64,000 nt of DNA from Diadema setosum. Its lineage: Eukaryota; Echinodermata; Echinoidea; Diadematoida; Diadematidae. The notes under the pieces were generated by a model, which did no database searches, had not been told where the DNA came from, and saw nothing but the letters and a program-made list of their open reading frames with translations. The DNA is taken from contig CM067067.1 in NCBI GenBank assembly GCA_033980235.1, forward strand, positions 5,212,289 through 5,276,288. Direction: 5' to 3'. Shown in pieces: positions 24,602 to 35,727 of the stretch (position 1 is its first letter; every line of letters begins with the position of its first letter). The translations under genes were made by a program, and so were the position numbers.

Positions 24602-27515
24602 CCTGAATTGTTCAATTTATCTTCATCAGAGTTTGTTCTTTGTCTGTGCTGTTCCCATCAGAATATGCGATGATCTCAAAACACTTTTACAGTTGTTCTA
24701 TCTTCGTCGATTTACCTCACAGAGACAACCTGTCTCCCTCACTTAGAAATGGAAGATTCATGATAGTAATTCTATTAAAATCATTTTTTTTTAATGTTGT
24801 CTCTTTAAGCTCGATGAGAACTCAGTTAATGCTTTCCCATTATCAAAACTTGCCCCTCTACCATTTGCGTCAGTCAGCTGGGGTTGACTGTCGTTCTCAT
24901 TCACACCTCTTAGTGAGGTCTTTCCTTCTTCTCCATCTCTCTCTCCATCTCTCGCTCTTCCGCCCTCTCCCTTTCCCATCAAAGTTAAATTCTCATCAGC
25001 AGTCAGGCTGCAGCAGCCAGCCACTGAAAACCCACTGAGGTTCCATAATTGGATTATATCCCCACGGAGAAATTTAAATTAATGAGGCGACCACATATTG
25101 CCAATGTAAACTAACACAATTTTTTCTTCAAGGATAAATCAGCAGGTATTCCAAAACAATTTCTTAATGATACAATTTTTTATAATGAGAGAGCATTTTC
25201 TGTTTTAAGTTTTTGAAAAATGTCACATTGAATACACCGTCTCGTCAGTCTTCTCCAAAAACTCCCCCATCCCGGCAATGACGACATTATTTGCTCGTAT
25301 GACTTTCCATTTAGTGCGTAGCATTTTTTCGATTGGGACTGCAAACAAGCTGTGAATGAAGGAAGAATATTGTACTGCGATGTGCCAGGCATGTATGAGC
25401 AGCTGTAATTGGACACATGTTTTGCTTGTTAGCTGCAAATTATGTTACCCATATCAGGACCAGCACCGAGTCTCATGCAACGTCAGAAGACAAGGCTGCA
25501 TGTTGGTTCAGTAGCTTTGTCTGCATATGAGCTTTCCTTCTGTTTCAGAGACTGAAGGTACTATCGACCCTGTGTTGTTTACATGGCAAAGTGGAAGATA
25601 ATATATTATTATCTGTGAGTTCAGCAGAAAGAGGGTTTCATGCACATCATATCTAAGATCTTCAAACGTGTGACTATAAAAACATAGGTATTGCCTATTA
25701 TCAAAGTTATCATTGGTACGTGACATTAGATTTTAGTTTTAAAACAAATTGAGAGGACCACCATTTATAGGTAGTATTCTTGATTTTGGTTCTTATGATT
25801 ACAAATAAGAATATGAGGCAAATTCATACAAGATTAGCATAAAACTGCCACCATCGGTGCCCAACAAGGAAAGGGTGGTTGTTTTTTTTTTTATGTGTGT
25901 GTATGTTTTTTCTCAGCATATAGTGCTATATTACCATATTTACACTAAAAGGAATATAAAGTGGCATCCTGCTGTATGCGTATTGTGGTTTGCATTCAGT
26001 CATCAATGTTTGCAGGATGAAGTACCAACATCTACAAATGGCATTGAGAGAGATTATAGATAGCAGTTAAAATGTGAAATTGGAGGGGATTTGAAGAATT
26101 TCTGGGCTAAGAGAAAAAGAGCTAGAGATGACAAAATCCAAGTATCTCTTATAAAGTATAGGCAGAAATTTGGAATGAAAATATTCTTGGCAAGGATGAA
26201 AAGAAAAGAAAAAAAAAACAAATGGTTTGGATTATCTTTTGAATCATATCATGTGAAGAGTATCAGACTCGAAACGAGTCACTGTTTTAGGATTGCGATG
26301 CAAAAATTGATTTCATTTACCATTGTTTACACATTGAAAACAAAAAGTTTATTCCACTGCACATGAAACACTTTAAATATCGGAACTGCCCATTTCTAAG
26401 CAATGACTGGAGCATTACCCCAAGCACCCTCAACCCAAGCCTAGTGCTCTTGCATCAGAAGATTAAAAGATGTAGTTCATACACACTGTGCGAGGCACAT
26501 TATTTGTGCTTAAAAGGGTTTTTTTGGGGAAAAAAATAAGATTGACTCATTTTCGCATCTGGATGCAGACTGCAGTAGTTACTTTTTTTTAAAATCCATA
26601 TACATGAAATATCTTCCTTTTTTTTTCCACATCGTGTTGCAAAAATATGTTTACAAAACTCACTATATTCGGGTGTGTGATTCTTTTTTTTTTTTTAATT
26701 CCAGAACACACACTCATATGGAATGAGTCAAGAGTTACAGGGAAAAATCTGATTAGATTTGTTTTACAACCTGTTGAGAATCCTGGAGTGGGAATATTAA
26801 TAGCTGGCCTTGGCATTATTACTGTATGTGTATGTATGTATGTGCGTGCGTGGGGGGGGGGGGAAAGGGGTGGGCAAATATTAATGAGACACACGTGGGA
26901 TCAAGGTAGCATCAACCATTATTAGCTTTGCCCATTGAATGATGCTTTAAAGAAGGGGGGAGAACTGCTATAGATTAAAAAGTGCTTCAGATATGCATAT
27001 GTGAGCTGGAACAAAATGTTTATGATTTTGGTGTCAAAATTGTGACTTACCAGAAGTAATGTAATCATCATTTTAGGAATTTTGTATGTCCAAGTGTAGA
27101 AATTACCCTATTCTCATGAATATTATGGATTCTAATCTGCCACTGAATGTAATTTTCTAGAATTTTTTCACTTTGCTTGCTCTAGTGCAAGTAATGTTTG
27201 AGATGACAAATATGGCAGTGAAGGGTTTCTGTGTATGCATTATATATGATAGCCATGATATGAATGTGCAATAACCTTTGAAAGTGGGTTATGATCACCC
27301 CCACAGGTATTGAATGCACCATCAGCTCCAGAAGCTGGACAGTTAATGCACATAACTATCCACTTTTACAATTAAACATTAATATCCAGGCCTGAATAGG
27401 TCTCTCTCTCTTTCTGTCTGTCTGTCTTAATGTATGTATGTATGTATGCCTGTCTCCATGTCTCCATATGGGCACTTCACAACTTTCTCTCACGTATTTT
27501 TGTTTCCTGCTGCAG

Positions 27516-27606
27516 TAAAATCAGAGAACAGCTGGGACTGAAGCCACTACCTGCCGACAAACTCTCCCCTGCCAAGCACAAGACAGTAAGCAGCCACAAA
27601 ACTAAA
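27516..27606 (+). CDS. Coding exon completing a HIND-like motif
   Basis: Preceded by a T/C-rich tract and TGCTGCAG, followed by donor GTAAGC. The first base T completes the Asn codon begun at 12249-12250; the exon then reads KIREQLGLKPLPADKLSPAK and a Ser/Lys/His-rich tail of 30 codons, ending in phase 0. Joined to the previous exon it gives LDETNKIREQLGLKPL. This closely matches the ETNKLR..LGLKPL core of the HIND motif in SART1/Snu66, which in the known proteins binds the ubiquitin-like protein Hub1/UBL5 through a conserved Arg (here the R of KIREQ). Function is inference from the motif alone. The downstream residues do not look like SART1. Confidence 0.8.
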
Positions 27607-27612
27607 GTAAGC
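27582..27612 (+). promoter_or_regulatory. Tandem alternative splice donors 21 bases apart
   Basis: Two identical donor hexamers, GTAAGC, occur at 27586 and 27607. Use of the first ends the exon at 27585; use of the second ends it at 27606. Both leave phase 0 and join in frame to the exon at 35623, so the choice would include or omit seven residues (VSSHKTK). Confidence 0.6.
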
Positions 27613-28554
27613 ACATTAATCAACTAATTGTGTGAGTTCTCTTGCTGTGCATTACTATCTTTACCAAAGGAGGTTCTAGAGATGGAGTTGCAACAGTCCA
27701 TTCCCTTTCATCCCATGTTTGATGCCGCCACTCAAAAATATATATGGAGTATGTGCCAAACTGGAGCTTCCCCACAGATATGAAGACAGTTGATTCATGT
27801 GTCATTGCATAATGACCAGCCACTCTAAAAGGAAGATATGTCTTTATGATGGTAATTACTTTTTGCCGTCTCTTCTATAAAAGATGAGTGTTTCATTCTG
27901 GTACAGACATGGGGATGTGCAAATTAAATTGTGGAAAGAATGATGAAATAAAAGTTCAAAATTTCTCGACTTCACATGTCTTTGCACTAATCTGACATAT
28001 AAATGAATGAAGAACTGTACCTGAAAATTCCACTATATCAGTTTCATTTGTCACAAATGATCAACAACAAAAAAAATGATAGAATGTGCTTTCTAATAAG
28101 GGTACAGTTTTGAACACTTACACAACATACTGTTTAGATTACACTTTTGAACATATTTCTGAATGGGATTTACTTCCGTTTTATATGTTTTATGATGAAG
28201 GATGAAAATTCATTTCATTTAGTATTACTAAATGAAATAGTAAATAAACAAGCAAAATATAGCCTACATTTTGTTAACGTTCAAAATTGATCTTCAGATT
28301 GCTCATAGAGACAGCGGCATCGAACCTCAATCATCAAAGGAACAAATGCACCTGTGCAATTTTTTTGTGCATCCATAGAACACCGACAGCTGTTTGAATG
28401 ATTACAGCCAGTTGAAACTCCATCTTTCGTATGTCATTGAAGTCATGACACTGAAATGGAGGCTGAGATCAATCATAGCAAAAAACAATATTTTGTTTTA
28501 TTTGCCCAGTTTGTCAAATCATTCTTCAGAGTCATTTCTTCACTGCAGTGCAAT

Positions 28555-29563
28555 AAGCCGCATTTACACTTACTAACATCGCGATTTTTAAAATCGCGAT
28601 ATTTTGGTTCCACCGTTTACACTTGCGCAAAAGCATGCGAAGTTTGAGCTTCACGAAACATCGCGATTTTTCGGTCGGTAGTGCGCATGCGTAATTTACC
28701 TCTTTTCAACACGATTGCTGAGAGGAAGCGCGCGCTATTCTGTTCGTTTTCACTGCAGTGCAGTATTATTTTGATCACAGTTAGCTGGTTGGAACGTTGA
28801 GCCAGGGCTTTTTATCAGTACAATGCACACATAAATTTGTGCTTCTCGAGACTGTTATACTTACGGTAAAACTATATAGTTTTCTATATTAGATCACATA
28901 CGTAGTAGGTGTGTAAAACTTCATCTACAGCAGCATTCAGGAGGGTCATGAAATTTCGCCGATATGACGAAAGTGAGAAGTAGGACTTGGAAGTTAGGAC
29001 CGGTATTTTGTCAGGCGACAGCAACAACTCACACTTGTTACGTACTCCTATACTAGTATTCCACAAACAGCGTATATCGAGAGCAGTACGGGCACTCCCA
29101 CAATCTGAATCAACGCATTTCTGGGAGAACATCATTTTGTTAAGTCGTCTTGGGGTGATGATACGTGGTTGGAGAACTTCAGGTTTGTTACTAGTTGTAG
29201 TTTTCACGTACTAGTTTCATCTGGGAGAGGGAAGTGAGAGACCATGAGCCGATCGAGGATCGGCCGTTTAGGCGATCGAGGATCGGCCGTTTAGACCTGT
29301 ACACAGCTACACGTTCCAAAGAGGGATCGGGAGCGCGCGTAAACTCCCGGTGCAATCCGATACCGAAAGTCACGTGATGAAAAATCGCGGTATTTCTGCA
29401 GCTTGGGTTTACACTGGCTAACTTCGCCTCAAACTTCGCGATGTTTCAAAAAATCGCACTCTGGCTGGCGACTTTTCTGGCGATGTTTCGAGGGCGTTTG
29501 GGTGTAGTTGCTTAGCAACATACACCCAAATGTCGCGATTTTTCCAAGCAAGTGTAAATGGGC
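28555..29563. mobile_element. Non-autonomous element with CATTTACACTT inverted ends
   Basis: The left end GCCGCATTTACACTTACT and the right end, on the opposite strand, GGCCCATTTACACTTGCT are inverted repeats. Both are followed by AAATCGCGA-type sequence. The interior has CpG-rich patches unusual for the window (GCGCATGCG near 28684, repeated ATCGCGAT strings), but no transposase frame. It may belong to the same broad class as the GTTTACA-ended foldback at 52558. Confidence 0.6.
29251..29297. repeat. Two-copy tandem repeat, period 23 bp
   Basis: CGATCGAGGATCGGCCGTTT occurs twice in succession, each followed by AG. It lies inside the element at 28555-29563. Confidence 0.85.
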
Positions 29564-30204
29564 CTAGTGATTCAAAATGATCATTTTACACTGATGTGAG
29601 CATACTTTTCACCCCAACAAATAAACAGTGTGGAATGGCTCCAGGAAAAAAAAAAAGAAGAAAAAAACTGTGTCAAACTTTGCAGGTGTAACACTCATCA
29701 TGCAGCAATGAGCAAAGGAGGGGCTGTCCCTACACTAAATATAAACATGGAGCTGTTGCGAAGCAAGCAAATTCTCAATATACGATGGTGCTACGTGCAG
29801 TTATAGCACAGATACAGGTAATGCCCAGCAAACCTCAGTATGGTACAGGCATGCAGATTGTATACTTGAAGCTCAGTTAGACATGTTTAGGTTTTTTTTT
29901 TTTGGGGGGGGGGAGGGGAGGTGGGTTGGTAAGAGGGGGAGGTGGCACTGTGGCATGAAACTGTTAATGCTACTTCACTGCTAAAAAAAAAAACCTCAAC
30001 TAGACATGGAATTTGTCAAGACTGACAAATTAGGTGATCCGATCTGTTCGTAAATCAACGATTTGAGTCTCCTGATCCCAATAGGCATGACCATACCGGT
30101 TTCATCTGTGTTTAGTGGACATTGGCCGTGTGATGTTTGGATTCTCATTTAGAAAAGGGAGTCAGACCTGCCATCTATGGTACACAATTCCCTATACACT
30201 AACG

Positions 30205-31330
30205 AAGATACGGAATGAAGTAATTTGACCTTTGACCTCACTTTGCACAGACAAGATGGCATCTGAGCAAAAAGTAGTTATTTTGTGAAATGATCCTTGT
30301 AACATGGTCTTTACGTGTGCAAAATATGGGAAAGATAGGACATGTATTCACCAAGATACAGGATGATACATTTATGACCTTTGACCCTAATTTACATACC
30401 CAAGATGATGTCTGATCAAGTAGTTGTAATTGTATGAAATAATGTACGTGACATGAACTAAACATGTGCAAAATATGGGGGTGATAAGGCCTGTTTTTCT
30501 TGAGTTATTGTAAAGAAAGTTGCAGAAAGAAAGAAATATCTCAATACATCGAAGATCAGCTTTAATTTCAACCAAGTTTTTGGATGTGATCCCGACATCG
30601 TATGAAAAAAAAAAAAGGACACATTTTTGATAGCCCAAAGTCTCAGCTACAACATATTAATATCTGGGAGAAATTCACCGAAGCATAAGTGAGCTAGTGC
30701 TCAATAAAGACAATCATGTCAATTTTCACATCTACAAAAATTAACTCCCATAGAGATAACACGTCATAACGAAGATAAAGAAAGAAGTACATATGACCTT
30801 TGACCCCACTTTGCACAGCCAAGATGGCATCTGAGCAAAAAGTAGTTATTTTGTGAAATGATCCTTGTAACATGGTCGTTACGTGTGCAAAATATGGAAA
30901 AGATAGGACATGTATTCACCAAGATACAAGATGATACATTTATGACCTTTGACCCTAATTTACATACCCAAGATGACGTCTGATCAAGTAGTTGTTATTT
31001 TATGAAATAATGTACGTGACATGAACTAAACATGTGCAAAATATTGGGCTGATAGAGCTTGTTTTTCTTGAGTTATTGTAAAGAAAGTTGCAAAAAGAAA
31101 GAAATATCTCAATACATCGAAGATAAGCTTTAATTTAAACCAAGTTTTTGGACATGATCCCGACACCGTATGAAAAAACGAAGGGCACACTTACGATAGC
31201 GCAAAGTCTCAGCTACAACATATCAAAATCTGGGAGAAATTCACCGAAGCATAAGTGAGCTAGTGCTCGAAAAAGACAGTCATGTCAATTTTCATTTCCA
31301 GAAAAACTGCACTCCCATAGAGATAACACG
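30205..31330 (+). repeat. Nested tandem repeats in the helentron-like core
   Basis: A unit of about 568 bp is present twice (from about 30205 and 30773), with a degenerate third remnant near 31430-31490. Each unit holds two diverged monomers of about 149 bp. Each monomer contains TGACCTTTGACC (30226, 30375, 30794, 30943) and GTGCAAAATAT. The spacing 149/419/149 shows the higher-order structure. Confidence 0.85.
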
Positions 31331-32343
31331 TAAACTGGTCAAATTTGACAAGATTACATTCAATCCATTTTTACGAGGTGATACCGTCATCCAATCAAAA
31401 TGTTGTTATTACATTTATGAAAGAGTATTTAATAAGCTACAACATAATGAAATCTGGGTGAAAATTTGCAAAGGATAAGTGAGATACGCTCGAGTGAACT
31501 TGAAATTTGATGACGTCATTTTGAAAATTTACTTTTTTAATTGTATTAAGAAATTTGATATCTTTTAATCATTTTTCCAGCATCGCCAACCCATGAATTG
31601 ACATGTACAACTCATCAGCTTTCAGAATATGTAAAAAAAACGGGGGGTCACCGTCCATCCTGACGAGTAAAATCGGATTCAAAATTGGCGATTTTTTGGC
31701 ATTGTTGGACTGTATATCGCCATTTACGCGCGCGTGGAATTTCAAATTTGACGGGTCCGTATGACGTCATATTGAGTCGGATTGACTTGAAACCTGGTAG
31801 AAATATTCCTTGACATTTCAGGCATCCAATAAGTGTGAAAAAATGGGAAATTTCCATTGCATATGAGCTGTGCGTGCGTATATGTGCGCGCGCGTACGCG
31901 TCCGTCCAATTTTTTAAATTTTTCAAAAAATGCTCCAAATGGTCTGAAACGTGTCCAAAAAAGATTTGAGCTCGATTTGAGCATACAAATATTTCAACGC
32001 GCGCGTACGCGCACGTTTGAAGGTATAGATGAATTTTGAGAATATGAGTAGAATGCGCTTGACTTGAAATATATGTGACGTAATATTCATTGAAAAATTC
32101 CATTTCATTAATGAGATATGATTGAAAATGTGTTTTCATATAATGACGTCATAGTGACGTCACGGTCGACTGATCACTTTGATTTTAGTTCGATTGCCGT
32201 CTTTGGGAGACGATACATATATGGTATAAGTTTGAAATTGATAGGAAGAGGACTTTCTGAGCTAATCGATACACAATTTTTGGGGAGAAATAAGAAAAAG
32301 AAGAAGAAGAAGAAGAAGAAGAAAGAATCCGTACAGAAACAGA

Positions 32344-32373
32344 AGGTGATCCGAGAGGATACTCGGATCACCT
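32344..32373. other. Terminal hairpin of the helentron-like element
   Basis: AGGTGATCCGAG at 32344-32355 and CTCGGATCACCT at 32362-32373 are perfect complements around the loop AGGATA. This is the expected 3' structural signal of a rolling-circle element. Confidence 0.85.
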
Positions 32374-34520
32374 AATTAAAAATGAATGGAAATATGTTTC
32401 ACTGCACAGTAAATGATCCAAAGCACATTATTGTTTTATGTAGTCACAGTTGATGAGTGAGACCCTTTTATAACAGGCACCAGATCTTTGTAATCACATA
32501 AAAGCCTGCCTCTGGTGTGTTCTCTTTTACCAAAACGTATTTATCTTTCAGTCTATGTCTTACGTCACAAACAGAATGCTAAGATAAGCAATATACATCT
32601 TGTAGTACCATCAGTATTTATTGACGGTCAGAGCTGGGTCTAAGCAGCGGCAGACTGGGTAATGATTTTATTGTAGGGAATGAGATTGTTTCCATCAGAA
32701 AGCACTCCATAATCAGTAGGATGGAGGCAAAATAAGGAAGGCGTGCTGTGCTGTCTTCCGTAGGGTCCCTTGCGAGAGCCAGATAATGACGTAGACGTAG
32801 AAAATGCCGATTCTGTCCTATCAGATGGGTCGAATCCCCTGCTACCTCTTAGTCACCAGTGGTGGAAAGGTAGTTCTTTGAGCTCAGGGGTTTCTTGGTC
32901 CACTTGTCACAGCCTTTCCCACTTGGTAGAATTTTAGGTGAGTCAAGGAGGAGTCTAGAGGGATCACAGGAGGGCCTTTGATCTAAGAGTGAGGAGGACT
33001 TTGGAGTGGACTAATTGACCTTCTCTTGGCAGTATCCCCCACCGCCCACCCCCCCCCCCCCACCCCCCCCAAAAAAAAGGAGACTCCATTGCTTCAGAAT
33101 CATACCTTAAAATGGGGCTATCTGGAAGTTGTTATGTGCATGTGTCTTATTTTTCAACTTTAATGATTTGTAAGCTAGCAAACTGAACAAATAATCAAGG
33201 GAGTATGTCCTGTATGTGACCATGCATCACCAAACCAACTAAAAGTCACACAACACAATTTTGATCAGGCAAAATAGGTCAACTAAGTTTATCTTTAGTT
33301 CTTTACATTTTCTGAAAGAGTTGTTCTATATAATTCTGAAGTGTGGGATCATACAATGAATGGGAAATTGTCTCTTTTGCGATTTTTCTGGATCACATTT
33401 TTTTGTGTGTGTATCTGATGTAGGCAGTCTAGGATGTACGGATTAGGAGCAGGAAAAATCCATTACACAGTCTTCTTTTTTAACTCTAATTATATTTGAA
33501 ATTATGATGATATTGCATTGAAAGTTAGTACTAGTCTTGAATAGAATATTCTTGATGCATGTGCAGAATTGCAGTTTAGTCTAATTATTGTGGTTGCTAT
33601 GGAATTTTACATCCTGTTCTTTGTCCTATTCATTGCACAGAGTACCACTGGGTAAGATTGCACTGGAAAAGACCTCAAACTGACAAAGCTTTTTTTTTTT
33701 CTCTCAGTAAGCATTTTTCTAGAGAGTGTACTTTCTCTGCATCATTAGATGGGTTGGGAAAGTCCATTTGTATTGAGATAGTATGGCATTTCAAAGCTTT
33801 GAGTCCGCTCTTTCAGAACCTGCCCTAATCTAAAAATCCATGTGTGGCTACTTTTTGGTGGATTTGTGATGCAAAGTCAACATCTACAAATCTGGAAAGA
33901 AATTAAGTAGCAGTATAATATGCTGATATGTTTCTTGCTAATGTATTCCTGTATGCAAGAGCCTTGAGAAATCATCAGACCCTTTCCCTGATGCATCCTA
34001 CAACTGTATGATGATTTCCTGAATTGTTTCTGAGTGGTATGAAACACTTTCTGACTCAAGTTTTCTGTTTTAAGTACTTCCTTTATAAGTGATGTGGCTC
34101 GCATAGAAAACACATTAACATCTAAGGCAGTACCTGGGAATGACTGTATTGGTTTTGCAATTTGTGTACCTCTCAGCATTCATCAGTTGATTAGGGATTG
34201 AGTGGCTGGATGATCAGTTTTACACAGATGCCAAGTCTCGCTGATTGTGCCAGAGGCTTCCTGAAAAATTTACTATCTCTTCATTTCCCGACAAAAAGAA
34301 TATAAGCGCCTGCACAAACAAACAAGCAACTATCTTCCCGACGGCTCTTTGGAGCCTCCGTGATGTTTGCCTGATGAATGCTGGCAGCTCTGAAGTCATT
34401 CATAATTGATCGGAAAGCATAAAACATGATGCACGTCAATGTCAAAACCACGGGAAGACTGAGAGAAAGGTGCGAGGAAGGGGTGAATGCAGGTTTCATA
34501 GTGGGCTTTGTGTGATGGAA

Positions 34521-34813
34521 GGAGCTGCTGTGGTTCAGTGGATAAGCTCATGTACCATGAGCCAGAAGGTTCCTGGTTCAAGTCCCCGAGCTGCAGTGGT
34601 TGTGTCCCTAGGCAAGGCTTTTTATCCTCCTTGTCTGCTCCTTCAGAGGGAACTCAAATCTGTCCATCCTGTGCTTGCTTGCGTACAAGCAGCCATTGCT
34701 TCCCTACCAGTTGTGTCAATCTAGTGTCTCTTTCAGTGATTCAGCACACTAATTAAATAATGTGCATATCATCCTCGGGTGACAAGACCTCTTATCTAAA
34801 AAACAAACAAACC
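34521..34813 (+). mobile_element. tRNA-derived SINE
   Basis: A pol III A-box-like TGGTTCAGTGGATAAGC lies near 34531 and a B-box GGTTCAAGTCC at 34575-34585, with tRNA spacing. A non-tRNA body (TGTGTCCCTAGGCAAGGC) follows, then an A-rich tail near 34799-34813. The acceptor-stem halves do not pair, so it is not a working tRNA. Confidence 0.75.
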
Positions 34814-35622
34814 CAAAAACATTGATTTTCAGAAGATTTTCAAAAGAATTTTTTATTTTGCAACATTTTCACAATATAACATCAATGTTGATATTGAATA
34901 ATTTAGTGGAAGAATGTGTGGAAGAACACTAGCAAGTGTGATGTTGAAATCCCATATCAATTTTTGATATTTAGAACTGAGCAATGAGTTGTTTTTTTTT
35001 TTTTTTAATATATGCCATTGGGGATTTGAGATCTTGTTACCCCAGGGACAGTATAAATTGTGATATAGAGAAACCTCCAGGTATCCTTCATACACATTGG
35101 TTGAATCACTAACATCAGGCTGAGTAGAGATTTTTATAGCATTTTCTAACAACTGATTTCATGACTTGTTATGCAACCAAATACTTACTTATTCTCACAT
35201 CATTTCTCTGAAAATGTACTGTGTTGGACTGCAACATGACGTGTATGAAATCTTAACTGTTTTGCCCCGCACTTAGACCAGACTGCTAAACTGTTTACCA
35301 ATATATTTGGTCCAAGTGCAGGGCAAAAAAAAAAAAAAAAAAAAACTGAGTTTCTTTCGGTCTTGTGAAAAGTGCCTCAGAAATTATGCAGATATCAACA
35401 CAAGGAAACCAGTACCTACTGGTCTGCTTTATGTATATATTTGAGTAAAAATCTCACAGGTAAACTTAATCCGTTTCACACTCAGTGGTTGCAATCACAT
35501 AGCCCTACATTGTTTTCAAGTGCATAAAATGTAATCGTCAGATATTATATGTGAATTAAGTTCATTTTTATCCTTACCATTTTTATTATATATTATTATT
35601 ATTTTGTCTCTGTCCCTTGTAG

Positions 35623-35727
35623 AATGCCAGCATTCTATCGGCCGTACTGACACTCATCAAGGAGTTGGATCGTGACAGTCTTGAGGTGGTGGCCAATGCC
35701 TGCAAGGATCGGTTAGAGTCGTTATGA
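35623..35727 (+). CDS. Terminal coding exon of the HIND-like gene
   Basis: The acceptor CCCTTGTAG is preceded by a T-rich tract. The exon starts in phase 0, matching either donor of the previous exon, and encodes 34 residues before TGA at 35725-35727. The stretch SILSAVLTLIKELDRDSLEV and the residues after it are predicted by eye to be amphipathic helix, ending DRLESL. The family is not recognised. From the first complete codon at 12087 to the stop, the visible product is 119 residues (112 with the short donor). Confidence 0.8.
   Translation, partial: NASILSAVLTLIKELDRDSLEVVANACKDRLESL

Larger units (their letters stand above)
12251..27515 (+). other. Large intron (about 15.3 kb)
   Basis: Bounded by donor GTGAGT and acceptor TGCTGCAG; the phase-2 end and start agree. 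Contents beyond the listed repeats: GT-rich runs near 13065-13090, complex blocks near 14320-14580, 15100-15620, 16550-16960, 18660-19080, 22700-23400 and 25040-25560, and a GACA-type run at 20700-20760. I see no additional exon, though a short cassette exon whose length is a multiple of three would be easy to miss. Confidence 0.7.
30030..32375 (+). mobile_element. Helentron-like (pearl/DINE-type) non-autonomous element
   Basis: The left terminus TTAGGTGATCCGA (30030-30042) is a perfect inverted repeat of the right terminus TCGGATCACCTAA (32363-32375). The right end also forms a 12-base-pair hairpin with a 6-base loop (32344-32373), whose arms reuse the terminal repeat. The centre consists of tandem repeats. 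Short terminal inverted repeats, a terminal hairpin and a tandem-repeat core are the known layout of non-autonomous helentrons such as the pearl elements of bivalves. No Rep/helicase coding sequence is present. The right part (31650-32340) contains CG-alternating strings and an (AAG)n run. Confidence 0.72.
27607..35622 (+). other. Intron (about 8 kb) loaded with transposons
   Basis: Donor GTAAGC, acceptor CCTTGTAG. It holds the foldback element at 28555-29563, the helentron-like element at 30030-32375 and the SINE at 34521-34813. The remaining stretches (27610-28550, 29570-30020, 32380-34510, 34820-35620) are AT-rich with poly-A/T and poly-C runs and no recognisable exon. Confidence 0.7.

Noticed and set aside
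30205..31330. CRISPR-like repeat array
   Set aside because: Repeat units are 149 and 568 bp, contiguous and without unique spacers, in an animal genome; this is a transposon core.
31648..32139. 163-codon open frame on the minus strand
   Set aside because: Lies inside the helentron-like element, with no Rep, helicase or transposase motifs; the frame is open by composition.
34521..34600. Possible functional tRNA gene
   Set aside because: A and B boxes are present but the acceptor stem does not pair and a SINE-like body and A-rich tail follow. The same reasoning applies to 40541-40610.
12085..35727. Assigning the long-intron gene as SART1
   Set aside because: Only the HIND-like core matches; in SART1 the motif is N-terminal and followed by a different sequence, whereas here a stop comes about 65 residues later.
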